A DNA stretch of 64,000 nt. It comes from Nostocales cyanobacterium Centralia_MAG_434. GTDB taxonomy: Bacteria; Cyanobacteriota; Cyanobacteriia; Cyanobacteriales; Nostocaceae. The translations under genes and the position numbers were made by a program. The number at the start of each line of letters is the position of its first letter. Position 1 is the first letter of the stretch. The stretch spans positions 19,233-83,232 of the forward strand of contig JAJPJF010000419.1 of NCBI GenBank assembly GCA_021324415.1. Direction: 5' to 3'. Positions 9,450 to 18,335 of this stretch are shown here, in pieces. The notes beneath the pieces are model-generated. The model was not told the origin of the DNA, did no database searches, and saw only the letters and a program-made list of their open reading frames with translations.

Positions 9450-9479
9450 CCTACACTCAGTCCGAAGAACGAGTGTAGG
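9450..9479 (-). terminator. hairpin downstream of precursor 3
   Basis: CCTACACTC and GAGTGTAGG form a 9-bp stem around a 12-nt loop, 38 nt beyond the stop of the gene at 9518. No T run follows on the minus strand. It lies in a GC-richer patch unlike the AT-rich promoter blocks and may be a dispersed hairpin repeat. Confidence 0.4.
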
Positions 9480-9517
9480 AGTGTGTCACCATTCCCTGTG
9501 CTAAGTAGAAGAAACAA

Positions 9518-9739
9518 TTAGCTAATGGAGATGGTCTTAGCACCCTTAGCTAGGGTAGTGTTATTGAGCGCAAGAGTTCCAGAAGTGACACCATAAGGAC
9601 CAACGCTAAAGTTGGAGACTAAAGCATTTTCCTTAGTCAAAAAGCTAGCAGCCTCAGAATCTGAGATAGCACCACCATTTACTAGGTCTAATTCTTCGCT
9701 GGACAATTCGATAGCGCTGTTGGTGATTTCAACTGACAT
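9518..9739 (-). CDS. double-glycine leader bacteriocin precursor 3 (CTB-like)
   Basis: This 73-residue peptide has a 23-residue leader ending ELSSEELDLVNGG and a 50-residue core (AISDSEAASF onwards) rich in Ser, Thr, Asn and Ala with no cysteine. It is the first gene of the minus-strand cluster. It has AAGGAG before its ATG and promoter copy 3 upstream. It diverges from the NarL-type regulator at 10123. It is paralogous to precursor 2. No modifying enzyme (LanM, radical SAM, cyclodehydratase) is present in the window, so the core may be exported unmodified. Confidence 0.87.
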   Translation of the reverse strand: MSVEITNSAIELSSEELDLVNGGAISDSEAASFLTKENALVSNFSVGPYGVTSGTLALNNTTLAKGAKTISIS

Positions 9740-9859
9740 GATTAACTCCTTATAATTTGTTCAAATATGGTTGTAGTTTTGTTGTCAAAAAAAGCAGAGG
9801 TTTGAACCTCAACTTTTTATTTGTTTGTTTAAGTCAACTTTGTTCTGTTGTTTCCTTAA

Positions 9860-9993
9860 CTGTGTTTATCGTAGGATTTCTACCACAAATAAACATCTGA
9901 AAAATGTCTTGAGTGTTGCATCAACCAAATAAATAGCTTCACTAGCACTTTCGTAGGACTGATAAGTAAATACTCCTAAACCTAAGTTATAGG
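9860..9993 (-). promoter_or_regulatory. conserved promoter block, copy 3 (8-19-8 inverted repeat)
   Basis: The block lies in the 383-bp divergent region between precursor 3 and the response regulator. It has a TACGATAAACACAG -10 region, the AGACATTTTTCAGATGT box, and CAACCAAA-N19-TTTCGTAG at 9922-9956, which is the most degenerate of the three repeats. Spacing from -10 to repeat equals copies 1 and 2. Confidence 0.72.
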
Positions 9994-10122
9994 TATGGAG
10001 AGTCACAAGGATAGTCCCGAAAGGTGGTAGGATGTTGAGAAAAGTAAATATATATGTAAATCCATCCGTAAACCTTCAACCTCACTCAGTAGTAGTCAAC
10101 ATACTCCCGCAAACAAAGTGAA

Positions 10123-10788
10123 ATGCAATCTTCTATGATTAGTTTGTTATTAGTAGACGACCAACCTCTCATCCGTAACGGTATCAAGGCCATGCTAAAC
10201 TTAGAGCCGGATTTAGAAGTGATCGGAACTGCTGATAATGGTGAAACTGCTGTTGAACAGGTAGAAGCATTACAACCGGATGTGGTATTGATGGATATGC
10301 GGATGCCTGTGATGGACGGAATATCGGCAACGCAAATTATTACTGAGCGGTTCCCTAGTATTAAGGTTTTAGTATTAACAACATTTGATGATGATAAATA
10401 TATCTCTGATGCTATGCGAGCAGGAGCAAAGGGCTATTTACTAAAAGATATGCCGTCTGAAGAGCTAGCACAGGCTATTCGGTTTGTCCAGAAAGGTTAC
10501 ACTCAGATGGCTCCTGGTCTATTGGAAAAAATAATTGCTAAAACCCCAGCCGCAGCTCCTGTAAGTCAGAAAAAAGCACCAGATCAGCAAGAACTCAGCA
10601 CGTTGACTAATAGAGAGCAAGAAGTGTTGCGCTTGCTTGGTATTGGTGCTACGAACCGCGAAATTGCACAGCAGCTTTATATTTCAGAAGGAACAGTCAA
10701 AACTCATGTCACTCACTTACTGAACCGTCTAAACCTGAAAAACCGCGCACAACTAGCAATCTATGCGAATTCTGCCTATGGTAGTTGA
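10123..10788 (+). CDS. NarL/FixJ-family response regulator
   Basis: This 221-residue protein has an N-terminal receiver (DDQ acidic pocket, phospho-Asp in VVLMDMRMPVMDG, Thr in VLVLTTF, Lys in LLKDMPS). A Gln/Ala/Lys-rich linker leads to a LuxR-type DNA-binding domain (LTNREQEVLRLL...NREIAQQL...GTVKTHV). All phosphorylation residues are intact. It starts 383 bp from, and divergent to, the precursor gene at 9739. Its stop is 2 bp from the stop of the convergent histidine kinase. By position it is the best candidate for binding the inverted repeats in the three precursor promoters and for partnering the kinase. That is inference from context only. Confidence 0.93.
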   Translation: MQSSMISLLLVDDQPLIRNGIKAMLNLEPDLEVIGTADNGETAVEQVEALQPDVVLMDMRMPVMDGISATQIITERFPSIKVLVLTTFDDDKYISDAMRAGAKGYLLKDMPSEELAQAIRFVQKGYTQMAPGLLEKIIAKTPAAAPVSQKKAPDQQELSTLTNREQEVLRLLGIGATNREIAQQLYISEGTVKTHVTHLLNRLNLKNRAQLAIYANSAYGS

Positions 10789-10790
10789 GA

Positions 10791-13610
10791 TCAAAAACGT
10801 GGCTTTCTTATAGAAAACTCAGGAGTAAAGGGTTGTTTGAGGGGAATCTCAATCCAGAACTCTGTACCTTTACTAGGTTCTGAGACACACCTGATAACTC
10901 CACCATGCTTTTCCACAATAATCTGATAGCTGATTGCTAACCCTAATCCTGTACCCTTACCCACCGGCTTGGTAGTAAAAAAGGGATCAAAAATTCGCTT
11001 TTTAATATCTTCGTTCATTCCTCGCCCATTATCGGCAATGCAAATGGCAATATGGGCGTTATCTGCTAAAACTTGTGTAGAAATCCAAATTGTCGGAATT
11101 ACGATTTGTTCTGAGTCATTTTTTGGCAAGTCCTGTCCTAGTTGTGTATGTTCATGATGATTTACAGATGATAAACATCCACCGATAAATGCATCTTCTA
11201 CAGCATCAATTGCATTGCTGAGAATATTCATGAATACTTGATTCATTTGACCAGCAAAGCATTCTATAACTGGCAAGTTACTGTAACCTTTAATAATCTT
11301 AATACCAGGAAAATCTGTTTTTGGCTTGAAACGATGTTGCAAAATCAACAGAGTGTTATCTATGCCTTCATGCAAATCAACTGGTTTCATTTCAGCGTGA
11401 TCTAGTCGAGAAAAATTGCGTAACGACAGCACCAGTGAACGAATACGATCAGATCCTACTTGCATTGAAGACATAATTTTCGGTAGGTCATCTGCCAGAA
11501 ACTCCAAATCAATCTCTTCAGCTTTGAAACGAATCTCTTGGTTAGGGTGAGGATAATTCTTTTGGTAAAGACGCAAAAGCTCTAGCAATCCTTGCGTATA
11601 GTTAATTGCATGATTGAGGTTACCGTAGATGAAGTTGACAGGATTATTAATTTCATGTGCCAACCCTGCTACTAACTGTCCCAAACTAGACATTTTTTCA
11701 GTTTGAACCAGTTGTGTCTGTGTTTGTTGTAGTTCTTTGAGGGTATGCTCTAACTGTAAGGCTTTTGCTGTCGCCTTTGTTTCAGCCGTGCGGCTTTGTT
11801 GGTAGAGTTGCGCTTGTTGAATAGCGATCGCTGCCTGATCTGCTAGTTGCTGTAGTAATTCAATTTCAGTATCTTGCCAATCTCTAGGAGACTCACACTC
11901 ATGGGCAATCAGCAAACCCCACAGTTGATTCCCCATATTGATGGGTACAATCAAGTTAGCTTGTACTTGAAGACTTTGCAAAAAGTTTTGATGACAAGGA
12001 CTTAAAAAAGCCTCGAAAACATTGTTAATTGCCCTTATCCTACCACGAAAGTAAAAAAGGGCATATTCATGAGGAAAGCAGTGTGGTGGTGCTTTTATCC
12101 CCAAAACAGATTGCCAGTTACCTTTAACCTCTTCAACTATCACCTCTCCTTGAAAATCGTCCGAAAGTTGGTAAATGAGCACTCGGTCTGTGTTAAGCAA
12201 CTTGTGGATTTCCCGTACAATAGTTTGCAAGATTGTTTTTAAGTCCAAGGTGCTACGTATCTGGTTTGTAACTTGCTTGACGACATTAGCAAGCTGCAAT
12301 GACTTTTGCAATTCAGCTGTTTGCTGTCTCACCTGACATTCAAGGTTGAGATTTAGATCTTGCAACTGCTTGTACATTTGCTGCTGCTGAATTGCTGTTG
12401 AGAATTGGTGGCATAAAGCTTGTGCAAGAGCAATATCTTCAGGCTTCCATTCAGGTGCTTGTCCTTTTCTCTCCTCTCGCCACGCTGCAAAAGAAATCTG
12501 AGGTAGCTGTTGTTGCTGATTTTGCTCACGTTGTCCTGCCCACAAAATTTCTGTATCAAATTCATTACGGAAAATACTGAAAAATCCAATAAAATTCTGA
12601 CGATAATATAAAGGGATGATTAAGACTCCTCGAATACGAGTAGACCGAAATGCCAAAGCCAAAACCCGCCATGCTGGTTCTTTGTAAAGGTCACTAACTA
12701 CCCATAGGTCACCCATTTTGCAATTGGCTGCCCAATTTTGCCACGCAGGATGTTCTTCCAGCACGCAGTTTTCTGACTGGGAGGACAGTAACGGTTGGTC
12801 ACCGCAAGTGTATAGCTTTGCAGTCTGTGCAATGTAAAGTCTCCCACCTGCTCCTTGAAGAGCTGCTATAGTGGCTTCTAACGCTCCTTGTAATTGGACT
12901 GTCGGCAGTGAGTGCAATAGTGTAGTAACTTGGTTAATAATTGCTTCTCGCTGTTGCTCAGCACGGGCTTGGGTAAGGAGTTGACTTTGAGAGATCGCGA
13001 TCGCCACCTGATCGGCGACTTGCTGCACTACTCTTATTTCTTGCGGTGAAATCGCTCTTGATTTGCTATGATGTGATACTAACAATCCCCATAAATGTGG
13101 TGAGGCTGATTGCTCATTTTGTTGGAGATTATGATGTAAAATTGGCACAACTAGAGAAGATTGCACACCCATAGCCTTGAGATATTCAATATGGCAGGGA
13201 TTGACTTCTCGATAGTAAATATCAGTTTTTAGAGATTGGCTAGTTTCTAGACCCTCTAATGGCGATAGCCCAATTTTACCATTGCTCACATCCACAATTG
13301 AACGCTGGCGTGCTTTGAGAAACATCTCTCTAGCATCTGGGGGTATGTCGTTTGCTGGAAAATGTAACCCTAATAGCGAAGGTAAATTTTCCTCATGCCT
13401 TGATTCAGCAATCACTTGACCATTATCATTAGCATCAAAGCGATAGACTTTCACCCGATCCGTATTTAAAAATAAACGAACTTCAACAACAGTAGCCTCT
13501 AATATTTCTTGAAGTTCCAGCGATTGCCGAATACGGTTGGTCATCCGGTGCAGTAAATCTTCCTGCTCCAATGTTGATAACCAACCGCTAGGGTTGTTGG
13601 ATAAATTCAT
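10791..13610 (-). CDS. multi-GAF histidine kinase with two phytochrome-like Cys-His GAF domains
   Basis: This 939-residue protein has no membrane segment. GAF1 (~34-207) carries phytochrome-type features: FPANDIP near 84-90 and Cys139-His140 in [16 protein letters not shown]2 (~225-410) lacks such a cysteine. GAF3 (~455-600) has Cys539-His540 in SPCHQNFL followed by ANLIVPI. A coiled coil leads to the phosphoacceptor H652 (AHEINNP) and a HATPase domain with N box and GTGLGLA. The two Cys-His pairs sit where phytochromes and cyanobacteriochromes attach bilin. There is no PAS or PHY domain. It is a likely soluble sensor kinase, possibly light-sensing, convergent with the NarL regulator. Confidence 0.9.
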   Translation of the reverse strand: MNLSNNPSGWLSTLEQEDLLHRMTNRIRQSLELQEILEATVVEVRLFLNTDRVKVYRFDANDNGQVIAESRHEENLPSLLGLHFPANDIPPDAREMFLKARQRSIVDVSNGKIGLSPLEGLETSQSLKTDIYYREVNPCHIEYLKAMGVQSSLVVPILHHNLQQNEQSASPHLWGLLVSHHSKSRAISPQEIRVVQQVADQVAIAISQSQLLTQARAEQQREAIINQVTTLLHSLPTVQLQGALEATIAALQGAGGRLYIAQTAKLYTCGDQPLLSSQSENCVLEEHPAWQNWAANCKMGDLWVVSDLYKEPAWRVLALAFRSTRIRGVLIIPLYYRQNFIGFFSIFRNEFDTEILWAGQREQNQQQQLPQISFAAWREERKGQAPEWKPEDIALAQALCHQFSTAIQQQQMYKQLQDLNLNLECQVRQQTAELQKSLQLANVVKQVTNQIRSTLDLKTILQTIVREIHKLLNTDRVLIYQLSDDFQGEVIVEEVKGNWQSVLGIKAPPHCFPHEYALFYFRGRIRAINNVFEAFLSPCHQNFLQSLQVQANLIVPINMGNQLWGLLIAHECESPRDWQDTEIELLQQLADQAAIAIQQAQLYQQSRTAETKATAKALQLEHTLKELQQTQTQLVQTEKMSSLGQLVAGLAHEINNPVNFIYGNLNHAINYTQGLLELLRLYQKNYPHPNQEIRFKAEEIDLEFLADDLPKIMSSMQVGSDRIRSLVLSLRNFSRLDHAEMKPVDLHEGIDNTLLILQHRFKPKTDFPGIKIIKGYSNLPVIECFAGQMNQVFMNILSNAIDAVEDAFIGGCLSSVNHHEHTQLGQDLPKNDSEQIVIPTIWISTQVLADNAHIAICIADNGRGMNEDIKKRIFDPFFTTKPVGKGTGLGLAISYQIIVEKHGGVIRCVSEPSKGTEFWIEIPLKQPFTPEFSIRKPRF

Positions 13611-13764
13611 TGTTTTTTGTTGTACTAAAAATCTAAAAAGATTCTTACTTTTATATTCGAAATATTTAAATTATGCTAATAGCATTCTTACCTAGATTAC
13701 TGCGTTTCACCTAAAAAACTATGTCAAATGCAACAAAAAATTACTTTTATTATTCCTGTATTGA

Positions 13765-14235
13765 CTAATCGGAAATTACTGATAAAGACCACAGATTACG
13801 AATTTCCTCGCGTACACTCATGAGGATGCGACCAAGATGGTTTTGACCAGTTTTATTTTCACCACAACCCCAAAAATAATCAGTCGGAGAGTTTTCCACA
13901 AGCTGTTGGTCATTCGTATTTAAAAGCACTTCTTTGATATCATGATGAGTCAGAAACTTTTTAAGTACGGCTTCTCTCATAACTTTAAGTTTTACTATAT
14001 CCCAGTCGGGACGGATTTGACGGTTACAATCACGTCCTAATGCTGCTGCTATTTCTGGTGTCTCGGCAGCATATATCTGAGGTATTATAACCGAATCCTC
14101 TGTTCCAACAAACTTTTGCGCTTGATAATAGTGTTCCACTGTAGACCAGTAAAGACCTTGAATTGTAATTCCATGAGGAGAAAAATTGGAAAAACAGCCA
14201 TAGGGCTGCCAAGCTTTGTAAAAGTAAATAGTCAT
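13765..14235 (-). CDS. NADAR family protein (YbiA/DUF1768)
   Basis: This 156-residue protein carries family marks: GCFSNFSPHGI, STVEHYYQAQKF (Glu and the YYQAQKF helix) and the C-terminal WGCGENKTGQNHLGRILM. The family includes YbiA-type N-glycosidases that split harmful riboflavin-pathway intermediates. NADAR domains also act on ADP-ribose in some systems. Length is typical and no toxin or ADP-ribosyltransferase partner is adjacent, so a housekeeping role is favoured. Start is the ATG at 14235. Flanked by 154 and 179 bp of non-coding DNA. Confidence 0.9.
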   Translation of the reverse strand: MTIYFYKAWQPYGCFSNFSPHGITIQGLYWSTVEHYYQAQKFVGTEDSVIIPQIYAAETPEIAAALGRDCNRQIRPDWDIVKLKVMREAVLKKFLTHHDIKEVLLNTNDQQLVENSPTDYFWGCGENKTGQNHLGRILMSVREEIRNLWSLSVISD

Positions 14236-14414
14236 TTCAAATTACTCTCTCATATTCCACCCTAATATAATATTTCGTCATATAGCAATCATAAATCACT
14301 CACTAGAAGCAAGAAACTCGGTTTTTCAAGGAAACTAACTTGGATAGGATTTCTCAATTCTTACAAATTAAATAAGAGTGCTATGGTAGCTCAACAGAGC
14401 AAAGTCAAACGATA

Positions 14415-15056
14415 CTATTCTTGACGCATACTCAAAGGATTAACACGACCAGCTACACTTTCTATCGCCTTTAAAGCTCCGGCGGCACCTGCAAGGATAT
14501 TCTGTTCTTGTCCACCTAAGTACAACCGTCCAAAACTACCTACAGCTTGAACCTCAAGGATATTAATTGCTGCTGCTTTCTCTGCTTCATTTGCGGCTAG
14601 TGCAGCATAAGCAGCTGGCTCAACTTCCAATACATACAATGTTTGTCCTGCAAGAAGTAACTGTCCCCGTCGTGTGCGATTGATAAGCTGTGTTTGGTAA
14701 GCATCAATATTGCGTATAATCTGGCTAGAAACGACACGCGGTTTCAAACATTCCTCTTGTTTAACTCCCAATGCTGCCAAAATAGCTTGACCAGCAGATC
14801 TCGTTTCCCCAGAAGAAGCAGAATGAACTTCCAATAAACCATACAATCGTTCAACAACCTGCACTCCCGGACGTACAGACGCAGCCTTGAGTGCTACATC
14901 TGTAATCCGATTAATTTCAATACCAGGGGAAATTTCAATCCACAAAGATGTATCCCCTGGTAAGGGCAAGAAACCTTGGGCAACTGTTCCCATATATGCT
15001 GCATGTTGAGGCTGCAGGCTGTCAAGAAATACGAAACTGCGTAGTTCTATTCCCAA
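14415..15056 (-). CDS. ccmP: carboxysome shell protein CcmP (tandem BMC-domain)
   Basis: This 213-residue protein is the exact length usual for CcmP. Two BMC domains are fused. The first spans ~1-100 ([16 protein letters not shown]) and the second ~105-205, ending [12 protein letters not shown]...[11 protein letters not shown]. The run [20 protein letters not shown] is characteristic. CcmP forms trimers with a large gated pore in the beta-carboxysome shell. The initiation codon is TTG at 15056, preceded by GGAGAG. It follows rbfA by 42 bp on the same strand, away from any ccmKLMN genes in the window, as is usual for ccmP. Confidence 0.93.
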   Translation of the reverse strand: MGIELRSFVFLDSLQPQHAAYMGTVAQGFLPLPGDTSLWIEISPGIEINRITDVALKAASVRPGVQVVERLYGLLEVHSASSGETRSAGQAILAALGVKQEECLKPRVVSSQIIRNIDAYQTQLINRTRRGQLLLAGQTLYVLEVEPAAYAALAANEAEKAAAINILEVQAVGSFGRLYLGGQEQNILAGAAGALKAIESVAGRVNPLSMRQE

Positions 15057-15098
15057 GATTTTGCTCTCCAGTCATAGGGGAAAATTAATCTATTGAAA

Positions 15099-15503
15099 TT
15101 ATAAATTACCTGTATTTTCCTCCCGCTCCTGGGTCGAATTTTCATCTGGACGTTCTTGTTGTAGTCGGTTCAATAACGATAGCACCTTACTACCACGTTC
15201 TATAGAGTGGTCTTCAATAAATACCACCTCTGGTGTACGGCGCAGGCGCATCCGTGAACCAAGTTCACTACGAACATAACCTGTCGCCGACTTTAAGCCT
15301 GCCATTGTTGCTGTCTTGGCTTCTTGTGTCCCATATATGCTGACATAGATTTTGGCGTGTTGCAGATCTCCAGAAACATCTACATCAGTAACACTTACCA
15401 TTCCCGAACCCACGCGGTCATCTTTAATGCCGTTAAGTAGCATCTGGCTAACTTCCCGTTTAATCAATTCAGCAACGCGGGAAACACGACGATTCGTAGC
15501 CAT
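15099..15503 (-). CDS. rbfA: 30S ribosome-binding factor RbfA
   Basis: This 134-residue, KH-fold-type small protein has family marks [14 protein letters not shown] and [20 protein letters not shown]-terminal tail with [18 protein letters not shown] is followed by an acidic, Glu-rich end. RbfA binds immature 30S subunits and helps 16S rRNA 5' end maturation, mainly in the cold. It lies between the Ycf33-like gene (90 bp upstream) and ccmP (42 bp downstream), probably in one transcript. Confidence 0.95.
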   Translation of the reverse strand: MATNRRVSRVAELIKREVSQMLLNGIKDDRVGSGMVSVTDVDVSGDLQHAKIYVSIYGTQEAKTATMAGLKSATGYVRSELGSRMRLRRTPEVVFIEDHSIERGSKVLSLLNRLQQERPDENSTQEREENTGNL

Positions 15504-15593
15504 AAAAATCTAGCCTCCTCACAGAGGTTGTACTACACAATAAGATATCTAAACTCTTGCTTTGGGGAGGAAACCCCCCTCTTTAACTCTAGT

Positions 15594-15800
15594 CTAAATA
15601 GTGCTCAAACCCAGCATCGCACGCAGTGTGAGAGTAATAAAGACAAGGCTACCAATAAACAACCCCACTAGTGGAATCAAGGTGATTGGTCGTTTCAACA
15701 GTGGCGCGAGAGGTGCAAATGTGCTCAAAAAAACGCCTAAAAGGGTAGTCACAAAGTAGCGGACATAGCGGAAAACATTATCCCAAAAACCATCCAACAT
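15594..15800 (-). CDS. DUF751/Ycf33-like small membrane protein
   Basis: This 68-residue protein has two hydrophobic segments (~residues 12-32 and 40-62) separated by LLKRPITLIPL. It matches the cyanobacterial/plastid Ycf33 (DUF751) family in length and pattern. Function is not established; a thylakoid location is likely. It is the first gene of a run with rbfA and ccmP. Confidence 0.85.
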   Translation of the reverse strand: MLDGFWDNVFRYVRYFVTTLLGVFLSTFAPLAPLLKRPITLIPLVGLFIGSLVFITLTLRAMLGLSTI

Positions 15801-16086
15801 CTTGATTTAGATTGCCTCGTTCCTGACTTTACGTATATTCTACCTTATGCAACAAGTCTCTTCATTTCTAGCAGTCGTTTTTTGAATTGGTATCATTTTT
15901 GATTAAAAAACCAGAGAACTTTAATTTCTGGTTTACAGATGAATTGCTTTCAACAAGTGGCACAGTTAACAAAGTATATAAGAAACAATTAGGAGCAATT
16001 ATAGTTAATATTTTGTATAAGCAGAATCAACTGTGGAAAATTTTAGTGATATGACATAGCGTTCATCTAACTGGCTGGCTATAGAT

Positions 16087-17268
16087 TTAGCCTATTTGAA
16101 CTTCAGTATTACCATTGCGAATAGACCATGCTAGATCTAGCAGTTGAGACCAGCGCTTTTGTAACTGCTTAGGAGTGCATTTCATTGCCTTAGCGATCGC
16201 TTGGTCACTCTTATTGGCAGTTTTGAGTTGCAAAATTTGCCGTTGCTGTTCTGAGAGTTGACTTAAAAAGCGTTCCCACTGTTGAGATGACATTCCTAAC
16301 TTGTTCTCAATACCCGCACCTAACCATTGATGTACCAATTGCCATTGGTGATTACGAGCAAACTTTTCTACATGGTATTTAAACCGTTGTTGCAGATAAT
16401 CACGCTCGCGGCTAGTCAGACCAAGAATTTGGTCTATTTCTCTTACCCCTAGGTCTTGAAGTTTCAATATCAGATAATCCACACAGTCTTCCTGATCCTG
16501 AGATCGTAGATATTCAATCAATTCAGAAATGACGCGATCGCGTTCTGAATCATCAGCTAGATCAAAGTCAGACTGTACCATCATCTGCGATCGCACCTGT
16601 TGTAGTGCTGAGTAACGTTGGTAAGATTCTCCATCTTCAGTTCTAGCAGACTCAACCGCTTGTTCAATATCAACAGTGGTTTCTTGAGGTTGACGACGAG
16701 CAAAACTTTGAGCGCGCAGAATAACTAACTGCTGGCCAAAACCACCAGGTAAATTGATGCGGCGTTTAGCATACTGCTCTGTAAAAGCCATATATTCTGA
16801 TAACTCTAATAGAGTATGGGGAGTGTAGTCTTCTGGTAATTCGTTTTCCCGTCGCAACGCCTTGATCGATTCAAGATAAAATGCTTGCAAGAAATCTTCA
16901 ATCAGGCTCGAACGAGCTTCAAATCCCAATTCCGAACTTGGCAGGACAACGTGGCGGTAAATCATAGCGCTTAAATGGCTATGTAATTCTACGCGTCCCT
17001 GCCTTGAACCTAATTGATAGTAACGTAAACATTTATGTAGACGATGCCGTGCCAAAGTAATCTGCCAAGAAAGGATTTGACCCGATTGTTGAATACGGGA
17101 ACTTTTATGACAAATACGTTCCACTTCTTTGGTGATCCGCTTGGCGACAGCCTGTATACAGGTGGGTGTTGCTTTCACATGAGCTTGCATGTCTTGGCAA
17201 AGCATCTGTTCAATGTTGGTAAGTTGCTCTGGTGTGGGAGTCGGTAGATTGGCGAAGTTAGCTTCCAT
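16087..17268 (-). CDS. HetZ-family protein
   Basis: 393 residues from the ATG at 17268; a longer frame begins at GTG 17328, but its extra residues do not resemble the family. It is all-alpha and hydrophilic. The conserved block is ...TLARHRLHKCLRYYQLGSRQGRVELHSHLSA, with DFLQAFYLESIKALRREN and LLELSEYMAFTEQYAKRRI. The C-terminus looks like a sigma-region-4/HTH module (SEQQRQILQLKTANKSDQAIAKAM). HetZ acts early in heterocyst differentiation in Anabaena, but relatives occur in non-heterocystous strains. No patU-like gene is adjacent, unlike the classical hetZ locus. It could be true HetZ or a HetZ-related paralog. A DNA-binding role is inferred. Confidence 0.75.
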   Translation of the reverse strand: MEANFANLPTPTPEQLTNIEQMLCQDMQAHVKATPTCIQAVAKRITKEVERICHKSSRIQQSGQILSWQITLARHRLHKCLRYYQLGSRQGRVELHSHLSAMIYRHVVLPSSELGFEARSSLIEDFLQAFYLESIKALRRENELPEDYTPHTLLELSEYMAFTEQYAKRRINLPGGFGQQLVILRAQSFARRQPQETTVDIEQAVESARTEDGESYQRYSALQQVRSQMMVQSDFDLADDSERDRVISELIEYLRSQDQEDCVDYLILKLQDLGVREIDQILGLTSRERDYLQQRFKYHVEKFARNHQWQLVHQWLGAGIENKLGMSSQQWERFLSQLSEQQRQILQLKTANKSDQAIAKAMKCTPKQLQKRWSQLLDLAWSIRNGNTEVQIG

Positions 17269-17569
17269 AACTTTTGTATTCGAGAGTAGGCACCTTTCGT
17301 CAGTGATTAGTTGTCGGTTGTAAACCACTAATCACTCACATATATGACTGTAAAAACTCCGAAAAAGTTACAGGGTTGAGAATGTGTCGGTTTTTTCATC
17401 AGCCACTAAATATACGGGCAACTCCCTTCATATACAATGGAGTCTAACCTTTGCTGTAAGCCTGTTTGAAGTCATCTTAGTTATCCCTGCTTCCAGATGG
17501 AAAAATATGACAATCGACAAACTGGAGCCTGCCATCAGGAATAAGACGTCAAGAGCTTGAAGTTAACTG

Positions 17570-18244
17570 CTAACTCCTCCCTACCGACACCCACTCAGCT
17601 GCTTTTTCCCAACCCAAACCTTGCCGCATAATGACCGCTTTTTCATCTGTTAAGTCTAAAATAGTAGACACTTGATACCCAGGCTCCTCACCAGTGTCCA
17701 CAATGATATCTACCAATTTGTCTAAACGATCAAACAGATCAATTCGTGAGAGGTTGGGTTCTGGTTCTACCTCAAACTCCTCCTCATCTATCTGTTCTGG
17801 TGGTAAGTGAGCCGAAGTTGAGATAATCGGATTTGCCAAAGCCCTTAACAATGCCAAGCAAACAGTATGATCTGGCACTCTAATACCAGTTGTTTTCCGC
17901 TTAGGACTTTGTACTAGTCTCGGTACCAACTTGGTAGCAGGTATTAAAAATGTGTATGGTCCAGGAATCAGACGCTTCATAATCCGATAGGCTGTGTCAC
18001 TGACGAAGGCATAAGTTGCTACATTAGAAAGCGAGGGACACAAAAATGTCAGTGGTTTGTCATTTGCTAGCTGTTTAATTTTCCGTACCCTTTCTACTGC
18101 TGACTTTGCATTTAAATCACAGCCGATCGCATAAACTGTGTCAGTGGGGTAAAGCATCACTGCACCACGTTGTAATGCTGCTTGTATCTCTTCTATTCGA
18201 CGGGGTTGAGGATTTTCGGGATGAACTTGGAAAATTTTTGCCAT
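17570..18244 (-). CDS. L-threonylcarbamoyladenylate synthase family protein (TsaC/YciO-type)
   Basis: 224 residues from the ATG at 18244; a TTG two codons upstream is less likely. The YrdC-fold marks are present: YPTDTVYAIGCDL, the KxR-type KIKQLANDKPLTFLC, PGPYTFLIPAT, TGIRVPDH and NPIISTSAHL. The family makes the threonylcarbamoyl-AMP used for t6A37 in tRNAs that read ANN codons. YciO-type relatives have the same fold but weaker activity, and the 'NDKPLTFLC' form fits YciO as well. An acidic linker EEEFEVEPEPN follows the core. Divergent from larC. Confidence 0.88.
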   Translation of the reverse strand: MAKIFQVHPENPQPRRIEEIQAALQRGAVMLYPTDTVYAIGCDLNAKSAVERVRKIKQLANDKPLTFLCPSLSNVATYAFVSDTAYRIMKRLIPGPYTFLIPATKLVPRLVQSPKRKTTGIRVPDHTVCLALLRALANPIISTSAHLPPEQIDEEEFEVEPEPNLSRIDLFDRLDKLVDIIVDTGEEPGYQVSTILDLTDEKAVIMRQGLGWEKAAEWVSVGRS

Positions 18245-18335
18245 AAACAAGGAGTGGGGGTTTTAAAAGTTAGGAGTTAGGAGTTAGGAATTAAATAACT
18301 AGCAATTCACAATTAATCATTAATCATTAACAATT

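Noticed and set aside
7717..9739. lanthipeptide precursors
   Set aside because: The cores contain no cysteine and no lanthionine synthetase is present in the window.
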